Below are positions 26,080 through 34,894 of a stretch of DNA of 64,000 bases, piece after piece; within the stretch, counting starts at the first letter, position 1; each line of letters starts with the position of its first letter. The DNA comes from Acetobacteraceae bacterium (lineage in GTDB: Bacteria; Pseudomonadota; Alphaproteobacteria; Acetobacterales; Acetobacteraceae), in NCBI GenBank assembly GCA_027482245.1, contig JAIXWG010000061.1:186001-250000 (forward strand). The letters are read 5' to 3'. The position numbers and the translations under genes were made by a program. The notes under the pieces are model-generated. The model was given only the letters and a program-made list of their open reading frames with translations. It was not told the DNA's origin and ran no database searches.

Positions 26080-27549
26080 CTAGCCTCGGGAAGCGGCGGC
26101 CGCCATCTCCTCCGCCCGGTCCTGCAGGCGGCGGAACAGCGCGGGCGCGCCCTCATCCACGAGGCGCCCGCCCTGCTTGCGGATGCGGCCATCGACGATG
26201 ACCGTCTCGATGTCCCCGGCGCTGGCCTGCAGCAGCACGAGGCCCGCCGGGTCGCTGACGGGCGCCGTCAGCGGCTGGTCGGCGCGGACCAGGATGATGT
26301 CGGCGCGCTTGCCCGGCGTGATGCTGCCCGTGACGCGATCCAGCCCGAGTCCGCGCGCGCCGCCGATGGTCGCGAATTCCAGCATCTGCCGCGCCGTCAC
26401 CGGCGGCGTCTGCGCCACGGTCCGCGTCGCGGCGATGGCGATCAGGTTCAGCCGGTGCAGCTCCGCCGCCATGGCGACGCGGAGCTGCGGCAGCAGCCCG
26501 CCACCGACCATGGAGGGGATGTCCGTGCCGACCGAGACCCGCATGCCCGCCGCGGCCGCCTTGAAGAAGCTGGGGTGGCCATGGCCCATCCGCAGCTCCA
26601 CTTCCGGCGTCGAGGCCAGCATGACGCCCTTGTCGGCGGCCAGCTTGTACTCGTCATCCTCGTGGTTGTTGGCGTGGACGATCTGGAGACGGTCGTTCAG
26701 CAGCCCCGCCGCATCCAGCTGCGCCAGCAGGCGCGGCTTGCGGGCGGCGTAGATGCTGGCGCCGGTGTGGATCGCGATCGGCACGCCGATCTCCGCCAGG
26801 CGGCGCATGTCCACCAGCGCGGGTTCCAGCGGCGTGAAGTCCGGGCCCTGGAGGCAGGTCCAGAGCTGGATCATGCCGTCGCTGGCGGCGAGCTTCCCCG
26901 CCTTCAGCGCCTTCGCATGGTCCACCATCCGGCCATGGATGGCGGCCGCATCCGCCCCCTGCGGGATGGGCGGCGCGGTATAGGCCAGCACGGCGCGGAT
27001 GCCGCCGGCTTCCAGCCCCTCGATCGCCGCATCGGCGTGGTCGGGGCTCATCGTCTCCCGCGACCAGTCCATCACGGTGGTGACGCCGGATGCGATCTGT
27101 TCCAGCGCGCCGGCCTGGTCGGCCAGCTTCACATCGGCCGGCGTCATCCGGTTGGAATGGCGCAGCACGATGGTCTGGAAATAGCCGACGAAGGAATGCT
27201 CCGTGGACAGGCCACGCTGCATGGTCTGGGCCAGGTGGATATGGCCGTTGACCATGCCCGGCATGGCGATGCGCGCGGCGCCGTCGATCACCTGCGCGCC
27301 CGCGGCCTCGATGTTCGGCGCGACGGCGCGGATGGTGCCGCGCTCGATCAGGATGTCGCCGAGCGGCATGTCGCCGACCTGGCTGTCCATGGACAGCACA
27401 TGCGCGCCGCGGATCAGGATCGGCCTGGCCGGATCGGCGGCGGGCTGGGCGCGGGGCGCCGCCGGCACGGCCGAAAGAGTTGCGGCCCCGGCCGTCGCAG
27501 CGAAGATCGCGCGGCGACCGAGGCCGTTGGCATCGGATACGTCATTCAT
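26080..27549 (-). CDS. Tat-exported amidohydrolase (cytosine-deaminase / chlorohydrolase type)
   Basis: A 489-residue metal-dependent amidohydrolase. The N-terminus has a twin-arginine signal (GLGRRAIFAATAGAATL), so it probably acts in the periplasm. The metal-site motifs are GMVNGHIHLAQT (HxH), IAIHTGAS, IVHANNHEDDE and SVGTDIPSM, matching the subtype III group (AtzA/TrzA/SsnA) that deaminates or dechlorinates N-heterocycles. The substrate is not readable. It heads the - strand run but is separated from mltB by 55 bp. Divergent to it lies the small gene at 27720. Confidence 0.82.
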   Translation of the reverse strand: MNDVSDANGLGRRAIFAATAGAATLSAVPAAPRAQPAADPARPILIRGAHVLSMDSQVGDMPLGDILIERGTIRAVAPNIEAAGAQVIDGAARIAMPGMVNGHIHLAQTMQRGLSTEHSFVGYFQTIVLRHSNRMTPADVKLADQAGALEQIASGVTTVMDWSRETMSPDHADAAIEGLEAGGIRAVLAYTAPPIPQGADAAAIHGRMVDHAKALKAGKLAASDGMIQLWTCLQGPDFTPLEPALVDMRRLAEIGVPIAIHTGASIYAARKPRLLAQLDAAGLLNDRLQIVHANNHEDDEYKLAADKGVMLASTPEVELRMGHGHPSFFKAAAAGMRVSVGTDIPSMVGGGLLPQLRVAMAAELHRLNLIAIAATRTVAQTPPVTARQMLEFATIGGARGLGLDRVTGSITPGKRADIILVRADQPLTAPVSDPAGLVLLQASAGDIETVIVDGRIRKQGGRLVDEGAPALFRRLQDRAEEMAAAASRG

Positions 27550-27719
27550 TGTTTGGTAGGGCCCGTCTCTTCCCGCCGTTCCGCGTCGCGGCTCCGGCCC
27601 GCATCCGTTACCAAGCAACCGATTGCATGGTCAAGCGCGTAACGCGGCGTTTCGGCATTGGCCGTCGCGCCGGGCCTGCCCCGCCCCGCATCCTCCGCCC
27701 CGCAACGAACGGAGACAGG

Positions 27720-28070
27720 ATGATGGGACAGCCCGGGATGCTGGTGCTGCTGTCGGCGGCGGATGAGTCGCTGTGGCGGCGGGATGCAGCCGTGCTCCGC
27801 CGGGCGGGCCACCTGCCCCTCGATGCCGCGGTGCTGGAGGCCGCGCTGGCCGAAGGTGGCCCCGCCGCGCCGGTCGCCCGGCGCCTGGCGGAAGCGGCCG
27901 ATGCCGCGCTGCTGCCCGGCGCACCGGCGCTGAACGCCGTCTTCCGCGCGTTGCGCCGGCCGGTCTACGCTTCCCCCTGGCAATTGCCGGATGCGGACCG
28001 CAGCCCGCCCCGCGCAGGCTGGCCCCATGGCTGGGTGCTGGACGCGGCGCTGCGATCCCTCGATCGCTGA
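27720..28070 (+). CDS. Small hypothetical protein (DUF4406-like)
   Basis: A 116-residue product beginning with two ATGs (27720 and 27723) after a GGAGACAGG-type ribosome site. The pattern of a buried strand (MLVLLS), a helix with RRAGHLPL, and a second strand (AADAALLPG) followed by ALRRPVYASP resembles the DUF4406 / nucleoside-deoxyribosyltransferase-like fold. I only recognise the outline. It lies 21 bp before a LysR gene on the same strand and diverges from the amidohydrolase. Function unknown. Confidence 0.55.
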   Translation: MMGQPGMLVLLSAADESLWRRDAAVLRRAGHLPLDAAVLEAALAEGGPAAPVARRLAEAADAALLPGAPALNAVFRALRRPVYASPWQLPDADRSPPRAGWPHGWVLDAALRSLDR

Positions 28071-28091
28071 GCGAAGGCAGCACCCCCGCCG

Positions 28092-28973
28092 ATGCGCGAC
28101 TTCTCCTGGGACGACGCCAAGGTCTTCGCGGCGGTGGTGGAGGCCGGGTCCTGGCGCCGTGGCGCCGCGAAGCTCGGCCTGTCCACCGCCACGGCCAGCC
28201 GCCGGGTGGAAGCCTTCGAGGCCTGGGCCGGGGAGCCGCTGCTGGAACGCCGCCCCGAAGGCCTCCGCCTGACGCGCCGCGGCGAACGCATCATGGCCGC
28301 CCTCGGCCAGATGGGCAGCGGCGCGGATGCCATCCGCCGCGCCGCCGCGGCGCGGGAGACGGAGGTGGTGCGCATCACCGCCACGGCCTCCATGGGCCTG
28401 GTGCTGGTGGACCACATGGCGGCGCTGGCCGCTGCCACGCCGGGCATCGTCATCTCCCTGCTGCCATCCCGCGCGATCCTGTCGCTCGCGCGGCGGGAAG
28501 CGGAGATCGCCATCCGCATGCGCGACCCGCCGGAGGGCGGGCGCCTGGTCATGCGGCGCCTCGCCCGCGTCCGCGTCGCGCTCTACGCCGCGCGGTCCCT
28601 GCTGGCCGATGGCGCGGCGCCCGACGTCACCGCCCTGCCCTTCATCGGCTTGGCGCGCCCACCCGCGCAGTCCCGCACCGTGGCGGCGCTGCACGCCGTG
28701 GTGGGCGATCGCCCGCCGGTCGCGGTGCTGGACGACACGCCGATCCGGCTGCGCGCCTGCCTGGCTGGCCTCGGCATGGCGGTGCTGCCCTGCGCGCCGG
28801 CGGATGCGACGGGCGCGCTGGTACGCGTGGCGTCCTTCCCGCCGGAGACGGATGAGGATGCCTACCTGCTGATGCATGAGGATCTGGCCGACGTCCCCGC
28901 CATCCGCGCCGTCGCCGATGCCGTCGCCGCGCTGTTCCACCGCCAGCGCCAGGCGCTGCTGGGCGGCGCTTGA
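28092..28973 (+). CDS. LysR-family transcriptional regulator
   Basis: A 293-residue LTTR with an N-terminal winged HTH (DDAKVFAAVVEAGSWRRGAAKLGLSTATASRRVEAFE) and a periplasmic-binding-protein-like effector domain from about residue 90. The domain order and length fit the family. It is followed after 55 bp by the exported lyase homologue on the same strand, a possible target. The effector is unknown. Confidence 0.88.
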   Translation: MRDFSWDDAKVFAAVVEAGSWRRGAAKLGLSTATASRRVEAFEAWAGEPLLERRPEGLRLTRRGERIMAALGQMGSGADAIRRAAAARETEVVRITATASMGLVLVDHMAALAAATPGIVISLLPSRAILSLARREAEIAIRMRDPPEGGRLVMRRLARVRVALYAARSLLADGAAPDVTALPFIGLARPPAQSRTVAALHAVVGDRPPVAVLDDTPIRLRACLAGLGMAVLPCAPADATGALVRVASFPPETDEDAYLLMHEDLADVPAIRAVADAVAALFHRQRQALLGGA

Positions 28974-29028
28974 CGGCAATCCCCTCCCGATGCCGGATGC
29001 ACGCAAACCTTCCGGGGAGGGCAAGGGC

Positions 29029-30531
29029 ATGAGGCATTTCATGACGGCAGCGATCATCGCGGGGGCCATGGCCACCGAAGCCCTGGCGCAGCCCGCCCCA
29101 AGGCGGGACGAATTCTACTGGCTCGGCCAGATCAACAAGGCCAGCGTCGTCATCAACAGCGAGGAAGGGCTGCTCGACCCGCCGCTCGCGCCGCGCATCG
29201 CGCGCGGTCTCCAGGCCGTGATCGATGCCGGCGCGCGCCCCGGCGGCCGGCGCCCCAACCTCGTCATCACCTTCGAGCCCCTGCTGATCGAGGCCGCGGG
29301 CGTGGAGGCAACGCTGATCCATGCCGGCCGCTCCTCCCAGGACATGCTGACGACGGTGCGCAGCGCCATGCTGCGGGAGGAGCTGCTGCGCGTCGCCGCG
29401 GCGCTCCGCCAGGCCACCGCCACCATGATCGCGAATGCGGAGCGGCACCGCGACACCATCGTGCCCAACTACACCAACGGCGTCGCCGCCCAGCCCAACA
29501 GCTACGGCCACTACCTGCTCGGCCACATCGCGGGGCTGGAGCGGGACATGCAGCGGCTGCGCGAAGCCTATGCGCGGCTCGATGTCTCGCCCATGGGCAC
29601 CACCGTGCTGAACGGCACCAGCTGGCCGCTGAACCGGGACCGGATGGCGCGCTACCTGGGCTTCCCCGCCACCATCGAGAATGCCTATGACGCCGCGCAG
29701 ATCCTGGCGGCGGAGGTCCCGGTGGAGCTTGGCGCCGTCTCGACCTCCATCGCCATCCATGTCGGCGCCTACATCGCCGATGTCATGACGCAGTACGCGC
29801 AGCCCCGCCCCTGGCTGCTGCTGGCGGAGGGCGATGGCAACACCTACGTCTCCTCCGCCATGCCGCAGAAGCGGAACCCGGGCCTGCTGAACGATGTCCG
29901 TCGCCAGGCGAGCATGGTCGTGACCCTCGCCACCGGCCGCACCATCGCGGCCCACAACATCCCGCCCGGGATGAACGATGCGAAGAGCGTCGCCGACAAC
30001 GTCGCGCTGACCGCCGCCACGACCCGGCTGCTGGAACAGTGGGACCGCGTGATGCGCGCCCTGGTCCTGAACCGGGAGCGCGCGCTGGAGGAACTCGACC
30101 TCGACTGGACCGCGTCGCAGGAGATCGCGGATGTGCTGATGCGGGAACACCGCCTGCCCTTCCGCGTCGGCCACCACGTCGCCAGCGTCATCGTCGATGT
30201 CGCCAAGTCCCGCGACTTCCGGCCGAGCGACTTCCCCTATGCGGAGGCGCAGCGCATCTACCGGGAGGTGCTGCACGAGATGGGGCTGCCGGAGGGTGAC
30301 CTGCCCATGACGGAAGCCGCGTTCCGGGCCGCGCTCGACCCCGCCGCCATCATCCGCGCCCGCGCGACGCCGGGCGGGCCACAACCGGCCGAGATGACGC
30401 GGATGCTGGCTGCGGCGCGGGAGAGGCTGGCCGGGCATGAGGCCTGGGCCACGAGCCAGCGGCAGCGGATCGACGCAGCCATGGCGACGCTCGACGCTGA
30501 TTTCGCCCGGGTGCTGGCCCGGGCGGACTGA
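29029..30531 (+). CDS. Exported argininosuccinate-lyase/fumarase superfamily protein
   Basis: A 500-residue member of the aspartase/fumarase/argininosuccinate lyase superfamily. The lyase signature is SSAMPQKRNPG (serines 275-276), and HAGRSSQDMLTT (about 98-109) matches the argininosuccinate-lyase HTGRSxND block. Two features are odd. It begins with an apparent signal peptide (MTAAIIAGAMATEALAQPAP), whereas the family is cytosolic. And where ASL has the catalytic histidine of GYTHLQ, this protein reads NYTNGVA (Asn150). It may be a periplasmic lyase with another substrate, or inactive. The ATG at 29029 follows GGGGAGGGCAAGG. It lies between a LysR gene and lpxR. Confidence 0.8.
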   Translation: MRHFMTAAIIAGAMATEALAQPAPRRDEFYWLGQINKASVVINSEEGLLDPPLAPRIARGLQAVIDAGARPGGRRPNLVITFEPLLIEAAGVEATLIHAGRSSQDMLTTVRSAMLREELLRVAAALRQATATMIANAERHRDTIVPNYTNGVAAQPNSYGHYLLGHIAGLERDMQRLREAYARLDVSPMGTTVLNGTSWPLNRDRMARYLGFPATIENAYDAAQILAAEVPVELGAVSTSIAIHVGAYIADVMTQYAQPRPWLLLAEGDGNTYVSSAMPQKRNPGLLNDVRRQASMVVTLATGRTIAAHNIPPGMNDAKSVADNVALTAATTRLLEQWDRVMRALVLNRERALEELDLDWTASQEIADVLMREHRLPFRVGHHVASVIVDVAKSRDFRPSDFPYAEAQRIYREVLHEMGLPEGDLPMTEAAFRAALDPAAIIRARATPGGPQPAEMTRMLAAARERLAGHEAWATSQRQRIDAAMATLDADFARVLARAD

Positions 30532-31545
30532 TCAGAAGCGCGCAGTCAGGCCGATGGAGCCGAAGGACTGCGCGCCGCCGCGCTGGCCGTAGAACTCCTC
30601 CGTCCGCAGCACCTGGCTGTAGGCCAGGCGGAAGCCGCGCCAATGCACCACGAAGCCGGCGGAGAGGTCGCCGACGATGGGGCGCTTGTCCACGGAGGGG
30701 CCATCGTTCCGCCAGGTGTTGCCGTCCAGGAAGACGTCCCGCAGCACCGCCCTGCCCTGCCCGCCGACGAAGCCGTACCAGCCGAATTCCTGCCGCGGCT
30801 GGAAGAAGGCGGAGCCGACCAGCGCGGGGCGGATGCGCGGCGCGCCGTAATCGGCTTCCAGCCCATTGCCGATGCGCAGGGTCGCCCCCGCGCCGGCATA
30901 GGTGCTGACGGTGCCGAGCGCGAGCGTCGCGGAGGGCAGCAGATCCATCTCGATCCCGCCAACGCGCAGCGCCGGCGTGCGGAAGGTGCGTTCGAAGACG
31001 ACGTTCAGCGCCGGTTCGTCCTTCAGCTGCCGGGACCAGCCATTGGCCGAATCGACGCGGATCAGGTCGTGCACGTTGTTCTGCACGAACTCGCCCAGCG
31101 CGGAGGGTCCGACGACACCCGCCTGGATCTCGAGCGTGGAGAGCGCGAATCCCTCATCCCTCTGCAGCACCAGGGCACCATAGAGATGCCCGGCATAGGG
31201 CCGGTCCGTCGGGTCCGGGATGCGGACGGCCGTGTCGCGCGGCGTGTAGATGGAGTGGACCAGCCCCAGCCCCCAGCGTACCTCGCCGGGACCCAGCAGC
31301 GCGTCGAGCTGCCCGTCGAGGAAGCGCAGCAGCCCCGGCAATTCGGTGGAGGGCGACCGCCAGGCCAGTTGCACGCCGCTGGTGTAGAAGCGATCCGTGC
31401 CGCCCAGCTTGTCGTTCTCGTAGTTGAAGGTGAAGCTGCCGCGGGGGTCCGGCGCGGGCGGCGCCGGCGGCACCACCGCGACGGTCGGGACCTGCGCCAT
31501 CGCCGGCAGGGCGAGAAGCATCATCGGAAGCAGCGAAAGGCGCAT
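30532..31545 (-). CDS. LpxR-type lipid A deacylase (outer-membrane beta-barrel)
   Basis: A 337-residue outer-membrane protein of the LpxR (DUF2219) family, whose Salmonella member removes the 3'-acyloxyacyl chain of lipid A. A signal peptide (MRLSLLPMMLLALPAMA) is followed by FNYENDKLGGTDRFYTSGVQLAW, containing the conserved Asn-Asp and serine of the active site. DRPYAGHLYGALVL, another family signature, follows. Alternating strands end in the terminal phenylalanine (IGLTARF), as required for BAM insertion. It converges with the lyase gene on the other strand. Family assignment is firm, activity inferred. Confidence 0.85.
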   Translation of the reverse strand: MRLSLLPMMLLALPAMAQVPTVAVVPPAPPAPDPRGSFTFNYENDKLGGTDRFYTSGVQLAWRSPSTELPGLLRFLDGQLDALLGPGEVRWGLGLVHSIYTPRDTAVRIPDPTDRPYAGHLYGALVLQRDEGFALSTLEIQAGVVGPSALGEFVQNNVHDLIRVDSANGWSRQLKDEPALNVVFERTFRTPALRVGGIEMDLLPSATLALGTVSTYAGAGATLRIGNGLEADYGAPRIRPALVGSAFFQPRQEFGWYGFVGGQGRAVLRDVFLDGNTWRNDGPSVDKRPIVGDLSAGFVVHWRGFRLAYSQVLRTEEFYGQRGGAQSFGSIGLTARF

Positions 31546-31764
31546 TCGGCAGGCGATCCAGTCTGGGGAGGCGAATGGCCGGGATAACCCAACCGGGCCG
31601 CGAAGGCTGCATCAACCTGATCACCTTGCCGGGATCACGCCGCCTGTGCAGCGGGCCGATTCCGCTGGCGCACGGATGATGTTGCCTCTATGTTCCATTC
31701 GTCATGGGGCAACCCGCGTGCTGCCTGCCGGTCCGTCCCGGCCGGCAGGGACACGCGAAATCGG

Positions 31765-31791
31765 TGCTAAATCGCCTCAATCGGCATAATC
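31765..31791 (-). repeat. Phased 9-bp repeats (GATTATGCC/GATTGAGGC/GATTTAGCA) downstream of the FkbM gene
   Basis: On the - strand three head-to-tail 9-mers read GATTATGCC, GATTGAGGC, GATTTAGCA, followed by CCGATTTCGCG. The array begins 23 bp after the stop of the FkbM-type gene. ATTTAGCACCGATT is identical to a stretch after the NUDIX gene at 63.87 kb, in the same orientation relative to its gene. Confidence 0.55.
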
Positions 31792-31813
31792 CTGTGTAGT
31801 CCCGGGCGGCCGG

Positions 31814-32794
31814 TCACGTCAGATCGTCGTCGCAGCGGGACCAGAGGTAGAGGCCCGGCAGCGCGAGCGTGGTCATCACCTCATGCGTCAGGGGCGGCGA
31901 GAGTTGCAGGCCCCCGTCGCGGTCGATCAGAGGCTCCAGCATGCGCACCGCGTAGCCGAGGCCCGTGAGGAAGTCCCACACCTCCTCGAAGGCCGCGCGT
32001 CGCCGTTCGCCCAGCCGCGCATGATGCGCCGCGCTCCAGCGCGTCAGGATGCGGCAATCCGGGGAGGCGGTGATGACCCGCCGTGCGCCACGCAGCGCCA
32101 GCGGTTCCGCGCCGCCGAGGTCGAGGTGCAGCAGATCGATCCGCGGCAGGGCGAGCAGGTTCGCGATGGCGTCGATGGTGGTGGTGCGGGCAGTGAAGGG
32201 CACGGCCAGGCCGATCGTCCGGCCCCAGCGCCCCTCCGCATCGAGCAGCCGGCCCATGGTGGCGGCGGACCAGCGGCCATCCTCTGGCAGGGCAGGCTCG
32301 CTGGGCCCATCGGCCGGCGGGCAGCGCGGCGGCAGGGTGGCCAGGCGCTGCGGGTCGAAGCGGCAGGCGATGTCCCGGCCTTCCTCGTCCGACAGGGCGC
32401 GGCCGAAGACCTCGGTATGCCCATGGCTGCCGTTCCAATGCAGCGACTTGAGGAGGTAGGGCAGCAGATGCGGGTTAGGCTCCGCCGCGACCACGCGCCC
32501 GGCGGCGCCGACGCGCTGGCCGGCGAGGCAGGCGAAGTAGCCGAAGCCCGCGCCGCCGTGGAGGCAGATGTCGCCGGGGCGGAGCAGAAGCTGGACCAGC
32601 CGTGTCGTCCAGGGCTCATGCACGCCGTCGCGCATGACGCCGATGGCGACGTCGATGTTGAAGCCCGGCACGACGAGGTGACCGCCCCAGGCGGTCTCGA
32701 CCAGGATCTCGTCGCCGCCGAGCGGCATGACGCGGCGCGGGGGCGATCGGTCCTCGAACCGGCGGGTGGTGAGGCGGTCATCGAGCACGCCCAT
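31814..32794 (-). CDS. FkbM-family methyltransferase
   Basis: A 326-residue SAM-dependent methyltransferase of the FkbM type, a group that often O-methylates surface glycans. The SAM-binding region is GDICLHGGAGFGYFACLAGQR followed by VVAAEPNPHLLPYL. A second conserved block is IDLLHLDLGGAEPLALRGA, with the usual ...DVEGAE... motif partly changed to DLGGAE. The start is ATG 32794 (MGVLDDR). It stands upstream of the cellulose operon on the opposite strand, suggesting a role in surface polysaccharide, but this is only context. Confidence 0.72.
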   Translation of the reverse strand: MGVLDDRLTTRRFEDRSPPRRVMPLGGDEILVETAWGGHLVVPGFNIDVAIGVMRDGVHEPWTTRLVQLLLRPGDICLHGGAGFGYFACLAGQRVGAAGRVVAAEPNPHLLPYLLKSLHWNGSHGHTEVFGRALSDEEGRDIACRFDPQRLATLPPRCPPADGPSEPALPEDGRWSAATMGRLLDAEGRWGRTIGLAVPFTARTTTIDAIANLLALPRIDLLHLDLGGAEPLALRGARRVITASPDCRILTRWSAAHHARLGERRRAAFEEVWDFLTGLGYAVRMLEPLIDRDGGLQLSPPLTHEVMTTLALPGLYLWSRCDDDLT

Positions 32795-33050
32795 GGTGTT
32801 CCTCCTGCGCCGCGTCGCCGGGGGGAGCCGGCCGGCGCGGGCTGCGCTGCGGGCGACCTGCCCGCGGGGACTCGGCGATACCGGCCTGGCCGGAGGGGCC
32901 ATCCCGCTTTCGCGCCGAAATCTCATTTTCAAGTCACCACGATCCTGCGAGGACCATGTCGCCAGCGGCTGGCAGCAGGATAGGTCGGGGACCGGAACGC
33001 AATCTATGCGTTCCTGTTTGCCAAATCCGCGCAACTGAAGGTAGATGCTG

Positions 33051-33071
33051 CTTCCATTGCGTCAATGGAAG
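33051..33071. promoter_or_regulatory. Inverted repeat CTTCCATTG-CGT-CAATGGAAG
   Basis: A perfect 9-bp inverted repeat with a 3-bp spacer lies 360 bp upstream of the bcsP-like start. The two-fold symmetry and size fit an operator for a dimeric regulator; a short RNA hairpin is the alternative. No protein is assigned to it. Confidence 0.45.
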
Positions 33072-33088
33072 AAGGGACTTCCCGCCCA

Positions 33089-33123
33089 AATGAGACGGTG
33101 CGACGCCAGGATGGCGTCTCATT
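33089..33123 (+). promoter_or_regulatory. Competing stem-loops in the bcs leader
   Basis: Right arm GGCGTCTCATT (33113-33123) can pair either with AATGAGACG (33089-33097; 9-bp outer stem) or with GACGCC (33102-33107; 6-bp inner stem). The two stems compete for 33115-33118. Such overlapping complementarity is typical of attenuators and switches, but there is no clear T-tract. Confidence 0.4.
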
Positions 33124-33430
33124 CCTCGTCAATGTCGCACAGCCGGCATGATGAAATGACGAAATGGTCGTGACCGCGGCGCTGGTCGGCCTGGAAAGGG
33201 CCGCCCCTGGCGCGCGCGCATGGCCGTCGCCCGGAGTCGCAGCAGCGACTCGCACCCACGGTCGGGGCCGGGAAGCGGCGGCCACCGGGGCCGTCGGGCC
33301 GCGGTCCTGCAATCGTAGCGTGCAGGCTTCGCGCGCAAGGTATAACGAGAACAGACGTTTGACGCTCTGCGACGATTCACGGCAAAGAGAGCGGATGAGT
33401 CCCAGCGGTGTCCACCGCGCGGAGGTTGGG

Positions 33431-34045
33431 ATGGAAAGCCATATCGAGCGCCTGACTGCCGCCTGCGGATTGCGCCATTTCAGCTACCGGACCTTCGGCG
33501 CGCCCGAGATCATCATCGAAGCGTCGGCGCCCGAGCCCGAGTTGGAAGCCGCCGTCACCCTCGCGCCGGAAGCCGTGGAGGCCGAGGCCGCGCCGGCGCC
33601 CGCCGCCGTGCCGCCGCTCGTCATCGCCGCGGCGCCGCCGATGGCGTTGCCCCTGCCTTCGGCGGGGTCGCCGCCGATCCGTCTGTCGCAACCGCCGGAG
33701 GATCAGCCCGCTGCCGCCAGCCTGCCCGCGCGCCGCGCGCCCGTGGTGCTGCCGCCGCCGGAGGCACCCGTGATCGCCTCCGTCGCGCGGGGCTCGCGCC
33801 AGGCGCCTTCGGGCCGCCCGCCCGTGGTGCTGCCGGATCCCGACGCCTTCGACCCCATCATCGCCTTCCGGGGACGGGAAGCCCGGCCGGTCGCGGAACG
33901 CCGGGCGCCAACCCCGCCGCCGTCACCCGCGCGGCGGGACGCCCCACCCCGCCGCTTCGCCCTGCTGGATGAGATCACGCCCGCGCGACCGCCCGTCCCG
34001 CCCGACCGCCGCACGCCCACGCCGCCGCCCGCCGGCCAGCCCTGA
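33431..34045 (+). CDS. Proline-rich cellulose biosynthesis protein, BcsP-like
   Basis: A 204-residue, Pro/Ala/Arg-rich, mostly disordered protein with a short conserved-looking head (MESHIERLTAACGLRHFSYRTF). In alphaproteobacterial cellulose operons a proline-rich protein (BcsP/BcsO) is encoded directly before bcsQ, with an N-terminal BcsR-like segment thought to interact with the synthase regulators. Position and composition fit that role; no domain is certain. I chose ATG 33431 because GGAGG stands five bases upstream; ATG 33395 is the alternative. bcsQ follows after 18 bp. Confidence 0.6.
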   Translation: MESHIERLTAACGLRHFSYRTFGAPEIIIEASAPEPELEAAVTLAPEAVEAEAAPAPAAVPPLVIAAAPPMALPLPSAGSPPIRLSQPPEDQPAAASLPARRAPVVLPPPEAPVIASVARGSRQAPSGRPPVVLPDPDAFDPIIAFRGREARPVAERRAPTPPPSPARRDAPPRRFALLDEITPARPPVPPDRRTPTPPPAGQP

Positions 34046-34063
34046 AGCGAGTTCGATTCCTCC

Positions 34064-34894
34064 ATGCCGCTCATCGCCTTCGTGTCTCCCAAGGGGGGTG
34101 TCGGCAAGACAACCCTGGCCGCCAGCGTCGCCGCCGTCCTCGCCGCGCGCGGGAACGAGGTGATCGCGCTCGACCTCGATCCGCAGAACGCGCTCCGCCT
34201 CCATCTCGGCGTGCCGATCCATGAGGAGGCAGGCTTCCTCGCCGGGCTGCCGGACGGGCTGCGCTGGCAGGACGCGCTGCGGCAGACGCGCGCCGGGGTC
34301 GGCCTGCTGCCGCATGGGCATGTGGAGCCGAAGGCGTCGCTCGACCTGACGCGCCTGCTCCTGGAACGCCCCGACCTGCTCGGCCAGCAGGTGCGGGAGA
34401 TGGTGGCGGCGCCGGGGCGCGTCGTCATCGTCGATGCCGCGCCCGGCCCCTCCCCCGCTTTGTCGGCGGTGCTGCCGATGGCGGATGTGATCTGCGTGGT
34501 GCTGCTGGCCGATAGCGGCTCCGCCTCCCTCATCCCCTCCGTCGCCAGCGGGCGCTTCCTTGGCCGCGGCACGCTGGCGTCGCGCGCCGCGCTGAAGGCG
34601 ATGCTGGTGCTGAACCAGGTGGACCTCGGCGCGCCGCTGTCCGATGCAGTGCTGGAATTCGCGCAGCAGCAGATGGGGGAGCGGCCGGTCAGCGCCGTGG
34701 CGCGCGACCCCGCGGTGGCGGAAGCGCTCGCCGATCGGCGCCTGCCGGTGGAGGGCGTCGGCCCGGGGTCGGAGGATATCGCCTTGCTGGCGGAGACGCT
34801 CGGCAAGCGGCTCGACCTCGGGGCGCCGGCGCCGGAGAAGGATCGCGGCCGGCCCAGCTTCTCGGCCCTCGCCTCCTGGGGACACCGCCGTTGA
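34064..34894 (+). CDS. bcsQ: Cellulose biosynthesis ParA-like ATPase BcsQ
   Basis: A 276-residue MinD/ParA-family ATPase associated with the cellulose synthase, thought to place or regulate the complex at the inner membrane. The deviant Walker A is SPKGGVGKTTLAASVA and the second motif DLDPQNALRLHLG is typical of BcsQ. It ends with TTGA overlapping the TTG start of bcsAB (34891-34894), so BcsQ and the synthase are translationally coupled. Confidence 0.88.
   Translation: MPLIAFVSPKGGVGKTTLAASVAAVLAARGNEVIALDLDPQNALRLHLGVPIHEEAGFLAGLPDGLRWQDALRQTRAGVGLLPHGHVEPKASLDLTRLLLERPDLLGQQVREMVAAPGRVVIVDAAPGPSPALSAVLPMADVICVVLLADSGSASLIPSVASGRFLGRGTLASRAALKAMLVLNQVDLGAPLSDAVLEFAQQQMGERPVSAVARDPAVAEALADRRLPVEGVGPGSEDIALLAETLGKRLDLGAPAPEKDRGRPSFSALASWGHRR

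Larger units (their letters stand above)
32795..33430. other. 636-bp non-coding leader of the cellulose operon
   Basis: This gap between the divergent FkbM-type gene and the bcsP-like gene holds no convincing gene. From about 32930 the base composition becomes A/T-richer than the coding DNA. It contains a perfect 9-3-9 inverted repeat (33051-33071) and a pair of competing stem-loops (33089-33123), described separately. The length and structures suggest promoters and leader control for bcs. Confidence 0.6.
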
